DNA from: JAVBNW01 sp031551255
GTDB lineage: Bacteria; Bacillota; Clostridia; Christensenellales; UBA1750
DNA length: 18,159 bases
Reading direction: 5' to 3'
Assembly (NCBI GenBank): GCA_031551255.1
Contig: JAVBNW010000062.1
Coordinates: 1-18,159, forward strand
Below are positions 1 to 8,109 of this stretch, in pieces (position 1 is the stretch's first letter; each line of letters starts with the position of its first letter). A program made the translations under genes and the position numbers. A model generated the notes under the pieces. That model did not search any database, was not told where the DNA came from, and was given only the letters and a program-made list of their open reading frames with translations.

Positions 1-1069
1 GTTCGAGGCGGAAGAGATGACCACCACGCTTGAGAATGTTACCTGGGAGGTGGGGCGCACCGGCAAGCTTACGCCGCTTGGGCATGTTGCACCGGTGGAA
101 ATCGGCGGTGCTACGGTGCGCAAGGCGACGCTGAACAACGCGGGGGATATCGAGCGCAAGGATCTCGCGATCGGCTGTCGGGTGTTTTTGCGCCGCTCCA
201 ACGACGTAATTCCTGAAATTACCGGCAGGGCGGGCGAGGCACAGTCTGGGGAGAGCCCTATTGTGCCGCCTGACACCTGCCCGGCCTGCGGATCTGAGGT
301 GGTGGAGCGCGGCGCGCACCGCTTTTGCCAAAATGACGACTGCCCGCCGCAGGTGGTGGCGAGGCTTGCGCACTTTGCGTCGCGCGAGGCGATGGACATC
401 GAGACGTTCAACGACAAGACGGCGGAATTGCTGTTTGTGGAGCGCGGGGTGAAGGATGCGGCGGATTTGATGGCGCTTGGGGTAGATGCCCTCGCGGGTT
501 TGCCGGGCTTTCAAAAAAAGCGCGCAGATAACTTGATCGCCGGCATTCAAAAGGCGAAAACCCGCCCGTTGGACGCGTTCATTCACGCGCTGGGCATTCC
601 CAACGTAGGGCGCAAGACCGCCCGCGATCTGGCGGCGCGCTTCGGTTCCATCGAAAAACTCGCAAGCGCCGCGCAGGACGAGCTCCTTACCGTGCCCGAG
701 GTAGGGCCGGTGGTTGCTGCAAGCGTTGCGGGCTATTTTGCCGCCGAGGAAAACCGCAGCCTGCTTGCAAGGCTTAAGGAGGCGGGCGTTGCCCCGGTTT
801 GGGAAGCGCTGGCAATAGCGCCCGATACCTCGCCCTTTACCGGGAAGACCGTCGTGCTCACCGGCACGCTTGCCGCCATGGGCAGAGAGGAGGCCTCCCG
901 CCGCATCGAAACCTTGGGCGCAAAGGTGGTAGGCTCGGTATCCAAGAAAACTTCGATGGTCGTCGCGGGAGAGGATGCGGGCTCGAAGCTTGCCAAGGCG
1001 CGGGAACTGGGCGTGCCGGTACTTGATGAACAAGAATTTTTAGCGCTTTTGGAAGAATTCACGAATTAA
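1..1069 (+). CDS. ligA: NAD-dependent DNA ligase LigA, 3' part (start outside the window)
   Basis: LigA seals nicks in duplex DNA during replication and repair, using NAD+ to adenylate itself. The reading frame is open from base 2 and runs in as FEAEEMTTTLENV, which matches the join of adenylation and OB-fold domains in LigA, so the ATG at base 17 is internal and not the start. Visible, counting from that Met: the OB-fold with VGRTGKLTP (12-20) and KATLNN (36-41); a four-Cys zinc finger (C88, C91, C104, C109); helix-hairpin-helix repeats (about 125-260) with GIPNVGRKTA; and a C-terminal BRCT domain (about 273-350) beginning FTGKTVVLTGTL. The adenylation domain with the catalytic KxDG lysine is missing only because the window begins here. 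Nothing suggests a broken gene. The next gene, yicC, follows after 80 bases. Confidence 0.97.
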   Translation, partial: FEAEEMTTTLENVTWEVGRTGKLTPLGHVAPVEIGGATVRKATLNNAGDIERKDLAIGCRVFLRRSNDVIPEITGRAGEAQSGESPIVPPDTCPACGSEVVERGAHRFCQNDDCPPQVVARLAHFASREAMDIETFNDKTAELLFVERGVKDAADLMALGVDALAGLPGFQKKRADNLIAGIQKAKTRPLDAFIHALGIPNVGRKTARDLAARFGSIEKLASAAQDELLTVPEVGPVVAASVAGYFAAEENRSLLARLKEAGVAPVWEALAIAPDTSPFTGKTVVLTGTLAAMGREEASRRIETLGAKVVGSVSKKTSMVVAGEDAGSKLAKARELGVPVLDEQEFLALLEEFTN

Positions 1070-1102
1070 CGCGGGCTTTTTCATGAACCGCCCGCCAAAG
1101 TG

Positions 1103-1111
1103 TGGTATGCT
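1103..1111 (+). promoter_or_regulatory. possible extended -10 promoter upstream of yicC
   Basis: TGGTATGCT reads as a TGn extended -10 box with TATGCT at 1106-1111. A transcript from it would begin near 1118, leaving about 30 bases before the yicC start and its Shine-Dalgarno site. No convincing -35 box lies 17 or 18 bases upstream. This is weak evidence: yicC could also be read from the ligA transcript, since no intrinsic terminator is visible in the 1070-1149 gap. Confidence 0.3.
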
Positions 1112-1149
1112 TGGTAACAGTATGGCACATAGGTATTAGGAGGGATTCC

Positions 1150-2025
1150 GTGCGCAGCATGACGGGATTTGGCCGCGTAACGGCGGCGGAGGATGGGCGC
1201 GAGGTCGTGCTGGAGATTAAATCCGTCAACCACAGGTTTCTCGATCTGAGCTTTCGTTGCCCCCGTTCCCTGGGCTTTTTAGAAGAGCCGCTGCGCAAGG
1301 GGCTACAGGCGGCCTTGGCGCGCGGGCATGTGGATCTTTACTTGGGGTATCGCAACGATCGGCGCGACGCCCGCGAGGTGGTGCTCGACGAAGCGCTCGC
1401 CGCCGCGTACCGCGACGCGTTTGCCCGCATGCATAAGCTTTCCGGCTTGCCGGACGACACATCGCTTTCCACGCTGGCCGCTATGCCGGATGTGCTCACC
1501 GCAAGGGAATGCGAAGACGATAGGGACGTGGTAACCGCCCTTGCCTTAACCGCGCTCTCCGGCGCGCTCGTTGAGATGATCCGCTCGCGCGAGGTAGAAG
1601 GGGAGAGGCTTGGCTGTGATATCGAGGCGCGCTTGTGCGCGCTGGAAGGGCAGCTTTGCGCGGTGGAAGAGCGCATGGACGCGGCGGTGGCCGAGACGTA
1701 CGAAAAAATTAAAAGCCGCGTACAGGAGCTGCTCGCCCTCACCCCCGTCGACCCGGCGCGCATTGCGCAGGAAGCGGCCATTTTGGCCGACAAGGGCGCG
1801 ATCGACGAGGAAACCGTTCGCCTTCGCAGCCACATCAAGGCCGCGCGCGAGGCGATGAACACAAAGGAGCCCGCGGGGCGAAAGCTCGATTTCATCGTGC
1901 AGGAAATGCACAGGGAAGTGAACACCATGGGCTCCAAGTCCGCCGACATGGCGATTACCACGGCGGTTCTTGCGATGAAGGGAGAAATCGAAAAGATTCG
2001 CGAGCAGGTACAAAATATCGAATAG
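1150..2025 (+). CDS. yicC: YicC/YloC family endoribonuclease
   Basis: Members of this family (E. coli YicC, B. subtilis YloC) are cytoplasmic endoribonucleases acting in RNA turnover. I choose the GTG at 1150, giving 291 residues, against 287 for E. coli YicC. It sits 5 bases after a strong AGGAGGG (1138-1144) and gives the family's normal beginning, MRSMTGFGR. The frame stays open upstream to 1102, but that longer start has no ribosome site and adds residues the family lacks. Visible marks are SMTGFGR (3-9), EIKSVNHRFLD (about 22-32), a charged coiled-coil-like middle (about 145-200), ADKGAIDEE with RLRSH, and the signature GRKLDFIVQEMHRE followed by NTMGSKSAD near the C-terminus. It leads the conserved yicC-remA-gmk-rpoZ-coaBC cluster and ends 12 bases before remA. 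Confidence 0.95.
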   Translation: MRSMTGFGRVTAAEDGREVVLEIKSVNHRFLDLSFRCPRSLGFLEEPLRKGLQAALARGHVDLYLGYRNDRRDAREVVLDEALAAAYRDAFARMHKLSGLPDDTSLSTLAAMPDVLTARECEDDRDVVTALALTALSGALVEMIRSREVEGERLGCDIEARLCALEGQLCAVEERMDAAVAETYEKIKSRVQELLALTPVDPARIAQEAAILADKGAIDEETVRLRSHIKAAREAMNTKEPAGRKLDFIVQEMHREVNTMGSKSADMAITTAVLAMKGEIEKIREQVQNIE

Positions 2026-2037
2026 GAGAGCTCTGAC

Positions 2038-2313
2038 ATGGCCATCAAACTGATCAACATCGGCTTTGGCAACATCGTGTCGGCCAACCGCATCATCGCG
2101 ATCGTCAGCCCGGACTCCGCGCCGATCAAGCGCATCATACAAGAGGCGCGCGAGAGGACCATGCTGATCGACGCCACATACGGCCGCCGCACGCGCGCGG
2201 TCATCATCACGGATTCGGATCACGTGGTGCTCTCGGCCGTACAACCTGAAACCGTCGCGCACAGGCTGGATGTGCGCGATGCTTCGCCGCTTGAGGAGTT
2301 GGAAGATGCCTGA
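2038..2313 (+). CDS. remA: RemA-family DNA-binding regulator (DUF370)
   Basis: This is a 91-residue protein of the RemA family. In B. subtilis RemA is a DNA-binding activator of extracellular matrix operons; it forms ring-like oligomers that wrap DNA. The sequence matches the family from end to end: MAIKLINIGFGN at the start, ANRIIAIVSPDSAPIKR (about 16-32), and IDATYGRRTRAVIITDS in the middle. The start is supported by AGGAGAG seven bases upstream. The last 8 bases overlap the gmk start, which suggests coupled translation. In non-Bacillus Clostridia the targets of RemA are mostly unknown, so a role in biofilm or osmotic regulation here is only inferred from homology. Its place between yicC and gmk is the conserved one. 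Confidence 0.93.
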   Translation: MAIKLINIGFGNIVSANRIIAIVSPDSAPIKRIIQEARERTMLIDATYGRRTRAVIITDSDHVVLSAVQPETVAHRLDVRDASPLEELEDA

Positions 2314-2917
2314 ACCGCTTTTGATCATCATATCCGGCCCGTCCGGCACCGGCAAGGGCACGATTTGCGGCGAACTTCGCAGAAGACAGCCGGGAATCGT
2401 CAACTCCATCAGCTGCACCACGCGCGCGATGCGGCCGGGCGATAGGGAAGGGGCCACGTACTTTTTCAAGACGCAGGACGAGTTCGACAGCATGATCGAG
2501 CAAGATCTATTTCTCGAATACGCAAGGTTTTACGGGCACAGCTATGGAACGCCCCGCGCGTTTGTAGAAGATACGCTCGCGAGGGGCATGGATTGCCTCT
2601 TGGAGATCGACCCGCAGGGCGCGCGGCAGGTGCTTACAAGGCGGCCGGACGCGGTGTCGATCTATCTTATGCCTCCGTCGATGAAAGAGCTGTACCGCAG
2701 GCTTTCCGGCAGGGGCGCCGATTCTCAGGAGAAAATTGCGCTGCGCTTTGCAGCTTCGAAAGAAGAAATGTCCCACATGGGGCAGTACCGCTATAGCATT
2801 CTTAACGAACAGGTGATGCAGTGCGTCGACATCGTCGAGGCGATCCTTACCGCCGAAAGACACGCGTCGCACCGGCAGACACACCTGCTTGCGATTTTAA
2901 AGGAGGAACTTTCATGA
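2306..2917 (+). CDS. gmk: Guanylate kinase
   Basis: Guanylate kinase phosphorylates GMP to GDP with ATP, an essential cytoplasmic step in GTP and dGTP supply. The ATG at 2306 gives 203 residues, the usual length (B. subtilis 204). It is preceded by GAGGAG at 2293-2298 inside the end of remA. The frame is open further upstream to 2270, but those added residues are not part of the family. Motifs: P-loop GPSGTGKGT (11-19), GMP-binding SCTTR, then RPGDREGATYFF, YGHSYGTP, LEIDPQGARQV (the family usually has DVQGA) and the lid segment RLSGRGADSQEKI. The gene overlaps remA by 8 bases and rpoZ by 4 (ATGA), so these three are likely translated as a coupled set. Confidence 0.97.
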   Translation: MPEPLLIIISGPSGTGKGTICGELRRRQPGIVNSISCTTRAMRPGDREGATYFFKTQDEFDSMIEQDLFLEYARFYGHSYGTPRAFVEDTLARGMDCLLEIDPQGARQVLTRRPDAVSIYLMPPSMKELYRRLSGRGADSQEKIALRFAASKEEMSHMGQYRYSILNEQVMQCVDIVEAILTAERHASHRQTHLLAILKEELS

Positions 2918-3117
2918 TCATCGAACCTACGATTACCGATTTGGACCACCATGCCGATTGCCGCTATTCCCTCGTCGTAGCCACCGCCCGCCGCGCGCGA
3001 CAGCTGGTTGCGGGCTCGGAGCCGCTGATCGACACCGGGGAAACCAAGCCCGTTTCCGTTGCCGTGCGCGAGATCAGCCAAAACAGGGTTCGCATACTCG
3101 CTCGCGAGGAAGATTAG
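2914..3117 (+). CDS. rpoZ: RNA polymerase omega subunit
   Basis: Omega is the small subunit that binds the beta' chain and helps assemble RNA polymerase. The ATG at 2914 overlaps the gmk stop (ATGA) and follows a very strong AAGGAGGA. It gives 67 residues, the same as B. subtilis omega; the upstream in-frame extension has no support. The fold is recognisable from the short N-terminal strand (MIIEPTITDL), the conserved CRYSLVVATARRARQL helix (about 16-31) and the following KPVSVAVREI helix. It keeps the usual place after gmk. The next ORF, coaBC, starts two bases after its stop codon, with no separate strong ribosome site, so coaBC probably depends on translation of rpoZ. Confidence 0.95.
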   Translation: MIIEPTITDLDHHADCRYSLVVATARRARQLVAGSEPLIDTGETKPVSVAVREISQNRVRILAREED

Positions 3118-3119
3118 CC

Positions 3120-4325
3120 ATGCTGGCGGGCAAATGCGTCGTCGTGGGCGTTACGGGCGGAATTGCGGCGTATAAATCCGCCGATTTGGTAAGCCGCCTC
3201 AAGAAGCAGCATGCCGACGTGGTGGTCGTGATGACGAAAAATGCCCGGCAGTTTATCACCGTGCAGACGATGGAGACGATGTCGGGCAATCCGGTGGTCA
3301 CCGATATGTTCGCGCGCCCTGAAAAGTGGGAAGTCGAGCACATCGCGCTGGCCAAGCGCGCGGATCTGTTTGCGATCGTACCGGCCTCGGCCAACGTAAT
3401 CGCCAAGCTCGCGCTCGGCCTTGCGGACGACTTTTTATCCACCACCGTGCTCGCCACCCGCGCGCCACTGCTGATCGCCCCGGCGATGAACACCGGCATG
3501 TGGGAACACCCGGCGACTCGGCAAAACGTTAAGACGCTTGCCGACAGAGGCGCCCATATCGTGGGGCCGGGCGACGGCTTTTTAGCGGAAGGCGTTTGCG
3601 GCGTAGGGCGGCTGATCGGCAACGACGAGATTATGGAAGCCATTTTTAGTATCCTTTTGCCGCCGCGCGATTTGGAGGGCAAAGCGGTGCTCGTAACCGC
3701 CGGGCCGACGTGCGAGCCGCTGGACCCTGTGCGCTACCTTTCCAACCGGTCCAGCGGGCGCATGGGCATCGACATCGCCGCGGCCGCACGCGCGCGGGGA
3801 GCAAGCGTTACGCTGTTGCTTGGGCCTACGCAGCTTGCGCCGCCTCCCGGCGTGAAAGTGTTGCCCTTTATTACGACTGAGGATTTATATAACCTAGCCA
3901 CGAGCCTTGCGCCTTCGATGGACGCGGTCATCCAGGCCGCCGCACCGGGAGATTTCAGGGCCGAGAGCGTGGCGGACGCAAAAATTAAAAAGCAGGGAGA
4001 CGGCGCTTTGACGTTGCGCCTTGTGCAAAACCCGGATGTCGCCGCCGCGCTGGGCAAGGCAAAAAAGCCGGGGCAGGTGTTGGTGGCGTTTGCGGCGGAG
4101 ACGGATCATCTTCACGAAAACGCCCTTGGCAAGCTTGAGCGCAAGAATGCCGACATGATCGTCTTAAACGATGTGACAAAGCCCGGCGCGGGGTTCGACG
4201 TACCTACCAACATCGCCTCGTTTGTAACGCGCGGCGGAGTGGAAGACCTGCCGCTGATGGACAAACGCGAACTGGCGGACAGGATTCTAAATCGTGTGTG
4301 CGCGATGCTTAAAGAAAAGGCTTGA
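3120..4325 (+). CDS. coaBC: Bifunctional CoaBC: phosphopantothenoylcysteine decarboxylase / phosphopantothenate-cysteine ligase
   Basis: CoaBC carries out two consecutive steps of coenzyme A synthesis: CTP-dependent joining of phosphopantothenate to cysteine (CoaB) and FMN-dependent decarboxylation (CoaC). The ATG at 3120 gives 401 residues, typical for the fusion, and begins directly with the flavoprotein fold (GVTGGIAAYKS, 10-20). CoaC marks are His74 in VEHIALA, PASAN (88-92) and the clamp PAMNTGMW (121-128). CoaB begins near 185 with VTAGPT and DPVRYLSNRSSGRMG (Asn209 is the expected catalytic-loop Asn) and holds KIKK. Odd point: where most homologues have ACGxxGxGRM, this one reads AEGVCGVGRL, so the expected catalytic Cys position is Glu157 and a Cys lies three residues later (Cys160). 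The function call stands, but this loop deserves a check. Confidence 0.94.
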   Translation: MLAGKCVVVGVTGGIAAYKSADLVSRLKKQHADVVVVMTKNARQFITVQTMETMSGNPVVTDMFARPEKWEVEHIALAKRADLFAIVPASANVIAKLALGLADDFLSTTVLATRAPLLIAPAMNTGMWEHPATRQNVKTLADRGAHIVGPGDGFLAEGVCGVGRLIGNDEIMEAIFSILLPPRDLEGKAVLVTAGPTCEPLDPVRYLSNRSSGRMGIDIAAAARARGASVTLLLGPTQLAPPPGVKVLPFITTEDLYNLATSLAPSMDAVIQAAAPGDFRAESVADAKIKKQGDGALTLRLVQNPDVAAALGKAKKPGQVLVAFAAETDHLHENALGKLERKNADMIVLNDVTKPGAGFDVPTNIASFVTRGGVEDLPLMDKRELADRILNRVCAMLKEKA

Positions 4326-4355
4326 TTTGTATAGAACATATATAAGGACGGGATT

Positions 4356-6572
4356 ATGCAGTACGCTCAGGTGATCGTGGATGTTGCGCACGCCCAGGTG
4401 GATAGGACGTTCACCTACCGCGTGCCGGAAGGTTTTCGTGTGCAGCGCGGCGACCGCGTATCGGTACCCTTCGGCCCGAGAACGGTCGAAGGGTATGTCA
4501 TATCGTCGGGCGATGACGACGGCGGGGTAGACCCTTGCCGCATGCGGGATATCAAGAGCGTTCTGGACGACATCCCCGCACTGTTGCCGGAGCTTATAGA
4601 CCTTGCGCTGTGGATGCGCGGTAGATACCATTGCCTGCTCGTGGATGCGCTCCGCCTGCTGATCCCCGCGCAGATGCGCGAAGGGCGCGTAAAGCCGCTG
4701 ATGCTGCTGGCCGCCCGATCGCTCGTGCCCAAAGAAGACTATGAACAGGCTCTCTCTTCGCTCGTTCGCGCGCCCAAGCAGCGCATGATGCTTGAAAGGC
4801 TCGCGGCGGAGCCAAGGCCCGTCATGGTCGCCTCGTTGCCGGCAGGTTCTCCGGCGGTACTCAGGGCCATGGAGAAAAAGGGCCTGGTCGCGCTCGAAAA
4901 GGTAGAGGTGGCGCGACGCCCGGCGGTCGATGCGCTGGTCGCCGCCAATATCGTGCCCACCGCGCGTCAGCGGGAGGCCATCGACGCAATCGCGGGCTCG
5001 ATGGACAAGGGCGGAGGTTTTTTTCTTCTGCACGGCGTAACGGGCAGCGGCAAGACGGAGGTGTACATCGCAGCGATCCGTCGCGCGATTGCGGCGGGCG
5101 GCTCCGCCATCGTGCTCGTGCCGGAAATCGCCCTTACGCCGCAGATGGTGGGCTGGTTCCGCGCAAGATTCGGCGATAGCGCGGCGGTGCTACATTCGCG
5201 CCTTTCCTCCGGCGAGCGCTATGACGAGTGGCGGCGCATTCGCATGGGCGGCGCGCAGGTGGTGGTCGGCGCGCGTTCGGCGGCGTTCGCGCCGCTGGAA
5301 AACCTAAAGCTTATCGTGGTAGATGAAGAGCACGAACACACCTACCAATCCGAAAAGACGCCGCAGTACGATGCGCGCGAGGTCGCGGCGCAGCGTTGTA
5401 GGCTGGGGGGTGCTTCCCTGGTGCTCGGAAGCGCAACCCCGTCGCTTTTTACATACGCCAGGGCCATGCGGGGGCACTACGAGCTGATCGAACTGCCCGA
5501 CCGCGTGAACGGGCGGCCGATGCCCGCGGTCGATGTGGTAGATATGCGGCTGGAGCTCATGCGCGGCAATAAATCCATCTTTTCCGGCGCGCTGTTGCGC
5601 GCGCTGCGCGAAACGCTGGATGCCAAAGAGCAGGCCATGCTGTTGATCAACCGGCGCGGGCACTCTACGTTTGTTTCGTGCAGGGCGTGCGGGCAGCCGG
5701 TGCGCTGCGAACACTGCGATATTACCATGACCTACCACATGCGCGACGACTGCCTGCGCTGCCATTACTGCGACGATGAGCGAACGCCGCCCAAGACCTG
5801 CCCTGGTTGCGGCAGCCCACACATACGCTACTTTGGCGCGGGCACCCAAAAGGTGGAGGACGAGCTGCACACGCATTTTCCGGGCGTGCGCGCGCTGCGC
5901 ATGGACTACGACACCACGCGCGGCAAGGACGGCCACAGGGATATTTTAAGGGCGTTTCGCGATGGGGAGGCACAGGTGCTGATCGGCACGCAGATGATCG
6001 CCAAGGGCCACGACTTTCCCAATGTGACGCTGGTGGGGATCGTAGCGGCGGATCTTTCGCTGAACGTACCCGATTACCGCAGCGAAGAGCGCACGTTTCA
6101 GCTGCTCACCCAAATGGAAGGTCGCGCGGGGCGGGGGCGGCTGCCCGGGCGCGTGGTGGTGCAAAGCTACGACCCGGAGCACTACGCCATTCAGCTTGCG
6201 GCCGGGCAGGATTACCGCGCGTTTTACCATGCGGAGATGAACCGCAGGCGCAAAGGGCTTTTTCCGCCGTATACCATCCTCGCGCGGCTGCTGATCACCG
6301 GCCCCGAGGAAGAAAAGGTGCGCGATGCGGCGCAGCAGCTGGGCGAGCAGTTCGAGGCGCTGCTTTCCGAGCGCGGCGCGCGCGAAAAGATCGTGCAGAC
6401 GCGGGCCATGGAGGCGCCGCTCGCGCGCATACGCGATGAATACCGCTGGCAGGTGTTCTGTAAAATGTATGCCAAAGAGGGCGAGGAGGTGCTGGAGCTT
6501 CTGCGTTCTCTGGCAACGCCCCAAAGGGATGTAAAGGTCGTCATGGAGATCGACCCGGCCAACATGCTTTGA
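4356..6572 (+). CDS. priA: Primosomal protein N', replication-restart helicase PriA
   Basis: PriA recognises stalled replication forks and D-loops and reloads the replisome. This is a 738-residue protein of normal length and domain order. The N-terminal 3'-OH binding domain covers about 1-100 (YAQVIVDVAHAQVDRTFTY). The helicase core has Walker A GVTGSGKTE (227-235), the Walker B box VVDEEH (321-326), GSATPS (358-363), and motifs V/VI around GTQMIAKGHDFPNV and GRAGRGRLPG. The helicase lobe holds the zinc-binding insert, with Cys at 442, 445, 451, 454, 469, 472, 482 and 485; Cys466 is extra. The start follows AAGGAC. A 30-base gap separates it from coaBC, without a visible terminator or clear promoter. 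The def promoter lies just downstream. Confidence 0.97.
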   Translation: MQYAQVIVDVAHAQVDRTFTYRVPEGFRVQRGDRVSVPFGPRTVEGYVISSGDDDGGVDPCRMRDIKSVLDDIPALLPELIDLALWMRGRYHCLLVDALRLLIPAQMREGRVKPLMLLAARSLVPKEDYEQALSSLVRAPKQRMMLERLAAEPRPVMVASLPAGSPAVLRAMEKKGLVALEKVEVARRPAVDALVAANIVPTARQREAIDAIAGSMDKGGGFFLLHGVTGSGKTEVYIAAIRRAIAAGGSAIVLVPEIALTPQMVGWFRARFGDSAAVLHSRLSSGERYDEWRRIRMGGAQVVVGARSAAFAPLENLKLIVVDEEHEHTYQSEKTPQYDAREVAAQRCRLGGASLVLGSATPSLFTYARAMRGHYELIELPDRVNGRPMPAVDVVDMRLELMRGNKSIFSGALLRALRETLDAKEQAMLLINRRGHSTFVSCRACGQPVRCEHCDITMTYHMRDDCLRCHYCDDERTPPKTCPGCGSPHIRYFGAGTQKVEDELHTHFPGVRALRMDYDTTRGKDGHRDILRAFRDGEAQVLIGTQMIAKGHDFPNVTLVGIVAADLSLNVPDYRSEERTFQLLTQMEGRAGRGRLPGRVVVQSYDPEHYAIQLAAGQDYRAFYHAEMNRRRKGLFPPYTILARLLITGPEEEKVRDAAQQLGEQFEALLSERGAREKIVQTRAMEAPLARIRDEYRWQVFCKMYAKEGEEVLELLRSLATPQRDVKVVMEIDPANML

Positions 6573-6604
6573 TCAACCTGCGATTGCATCGGCGCGTCTA
6601 TTCG

Positions 6605-6633
6605 TTGAGATGGCCGGCCAACGATGGTATAAT
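6605..6633 (+). promoter_or_regulatory. sigma-A-type promoter for def and downstream genes
   Basis: TTGAGA (6605-6610) and TATAAT (6628-6633) are separated by exactly 17 bases. The -10 box is a perfect consensus and the -35 box has one mismatch to TTGACA. Transcription would start near 6640, leaving a leader of about 28 bases with the Shine-Dalgarno site AGGAGG at 6653-6658. It lies in the 95-base space between the priA stop and the def start and is among the clearest promoters in the window. It probably drives the def-fmt-rsmB-rlmN-prpC-prkC-rsgA-rpe-thiN run. Confidence 0.8.
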
Positions 6634-6667
6634 AAAGAAAACGCATTGTTTTAGGAGGAATCTACGT

Positions 6668-7174
6668 TTGGCTGTCCGCGATATTGTAAAACAGGGCGAT
6701 GAGGCATTGCGCAAGGTAGCAAGGCCGGTCGACGTAATCAACAGCCGCATCCGCACATTGCTCGACGACATGGCCGAAACCATGCGCGCGGCGGACGGCG
6801 TGGGGCTGGCCGCCAACCAGGTGGGCGTGCTTCGGCGGGTGGTGGTGATCGACGTGGGCGAAGGGCTTGTAGAGCTGATCAATCCGGAGATTACCGCATC
6901 CGAAGGCGAGCAAATCGGCATGGAAGGCTGCCTGAGCTGCCCGGGTCGCCGCGGCTATGTCAGGCGTCCGTATAAGGTGACCGCGCGCGCCTTGAACCGT
7001 GAGGGAAAGATGTTTGAAATTACCGGTACCGGCATGCTTGCACGCGCGTTGTGCCACGAAACGGAGCACCTTGACGGCAAACTGTTTGTCGAGCTGATCA
7101 TGACCGACCAGGAGCTGCGCGACGCGGGCATCGACCCGGATGCCCAAAGCGCGCAGGATGAGGACGACGCCTGA
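6668..7174 (+). CDS. def: Peptide deformylase
   Basis: Deformylase removes the N-formyl group from new proteins, using a metal ion held by one Cys and two His. I choose the TTG at 6668 (168 residues, protein begins MAVRDIVKQGD). It lies 9 bases after AGGAGG and downstream of the predicted transcription start near 6640. A longer frame from 6569 would contain the promoter and carries no ribosome site. Three family motifs are present: GVGLAANQ (44-51), EGCLS (86-90, metal ligand Cys88) and HETEH (130-134, metal ligands His130 and His134, catalytic Glu131). The C-terminal tail after about residue 150 is acidic and not conserved. The stop overlaps the fmt start (TGATG), linking the enzyme that removes formyl groups to the one that adds them. 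Confidence 0.95.
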   Translation: MAVRDIVKQGDEALRKVARPVDVINSRIRTLLDDMAETMRAADGVGLAANQVGVLRRVVVIDVGEGLVELINPEITASEGEQIGMEGCLSCPGRRGYVRRPYKVTARALNREGKMFEITGTGMLARALCHETEHLDGKLFVELIMTDQELRDAGIDPDAQSAQDEDDA

Positions 7175-8109
7175 TGCGCATCGTCTTTATGGGCACGCCC
7201 GAATTTGCAGTGCCTTCTCTGCACGCGCTTTTTTCCGCCGGGTACGAGATCGCCGGCGTGTTTTCTCAACCGGACAGGCCTTCCGGCCGGGGGCATAAGC
7301 TTATGGCCCCTCCGGTCAAGGAGGCAGCGATAGAATTGGGGCTTCCCATCTTTCAATTCGAGCGCATACGCAGGAAGGAAGGCATCGACGCGCTGCGCGC
7401 CTGTGCGCCGGAGCTCGTCGTCACGGCGGCGTTTGGGCAGATTCTATCCAAGGTTTTGCTCGCGGTGCCTCCGCGCGGCACGGTAAACGTGCACGCATCT
7501 CTTTTGCCGGCATACCGCGGCCCCGCGCCGATCAACTGGTGCATCATCAACGGGGAAGCCGAAACCGGCGTCACCACCATGTATACCGACGCGGGCGTGG
7601 ATACCGGCGATACGATCTACGCCCGGCGCACGCCGATCGGCCCGCAGGAGACGGCCGGCGAGCTGACGCGACGGCTCGCCGATATGGGAGCAGAGTTGAT
7701 CGTAAAAACGCTTGCCGATATTATCGCGGGAACCGCGCCTAGAACGGCGCAGAACGAGGCGCTGGCTTCGCATTACCCGATGCTCTCGCGCGAAGCGGGC
7801 GCGATCGATTGGGCCCTGCCCGGGCATTCCATCGACTGCTTGGTGCGCGGCGTGGATCCGTGGCCGGGCGCGACGACGCTGTACGAGGGCACACCTTTGA
7901 AAATATGGAAAGTAAGGCCCGCGCCGGGCAGCGGCACGCCCGGCGAGATTTTGCGCGCCGATGCAAACGCGGGGCTTGTCGTGGCCTGTAAAGACGGCGC
8001 GGTGGAGATCCTTTCGCTGCAAGCGCCCGGCAAAAGCCGCGTCGCGGCGCGAGATTGGCTTCGCGGACATTCGCTGCCCTTGGGCGGCATCCTTGGGGGA
8101 AATGCATGA
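7174..8109 (+). CDS. fmt: Methionyl-tRNA formyltransferase
   Basis: Fmt formylates Met-tRNA(fMet) with 10-formyl-tetrahydrofolate, so that translation can begin with formyl-Met. The protein has 311 residues, the usual length. The Rossmann-like N-terminal domain begins MRIVFMGTPEFAVPSL. The tRNA-contacting loop RPSGRGHKLM lies at 35-44. Catalytic residues Asn106 and His108 sit in NVHASLLP, and Asp143 in GVDTGD, matching the Asn-His-Asp set of the family. The C-terminal OB-like domain begins near 205. The ATG shares one base with the def stop, with a weak AGGA upstream, so translation is probably coupled to def. Its own stop overlaps the rsmB start (ATGA). Confidence 0.97.
   Translation: MRIVFMGTPEFAVPSLHALFSAGYEIAGVFSQPDRPSGRGHKLMAPPVKEAAIELGLPIFQFERIRRKEGIDALRACAPELVVTAAFGQILSKVLLAVPPRGTVNVHASLLPAYRGPAPINWCIINGEAETGVTTMYTDAGVDTGDTIYARRTPIGPQETAGELTRRLADMGAELIVKTLADIIAGTAPRTAQNEALASHYPMLSREAGAIDWALPGHSIDCLVRGVDPWPGATTLYEGTPLKIWKVRPAPGSGTPGEILRADANAGLVVACKDGAVEILSLQAPGKSRVAARDWLRGHSLPLGGILGGNA

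Noticed and set aside
1071..1095. GCGGGC and GCCCGC inverted repeat after ligA as a terminator
   Set aside because: The loop is 13 bases and no T-run follows the right arm on either strand, so it does not look like an intrinsic terminator.
1338..2210. Long minus-strand ORF (290 codons) opposite yicC and remA
   Set aside because: Both + strand genes match known families over their full length. The antisense protein is Ser/Arg/Ala-rich low complexity without a known fold.
2958..3119. Upstream extension of coaBC over rpoZ
   Set aside because: The added residues are rpoZ read in another frame. The flavoprotein fold begins at the ATG at 3120.
6569..6667. Upstream extension of def to a TTG at 6569
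   Set aside because: The extension would cover the promoter and has no Shine-Dalgarno site; the family N-terminus fits the start at 6668.
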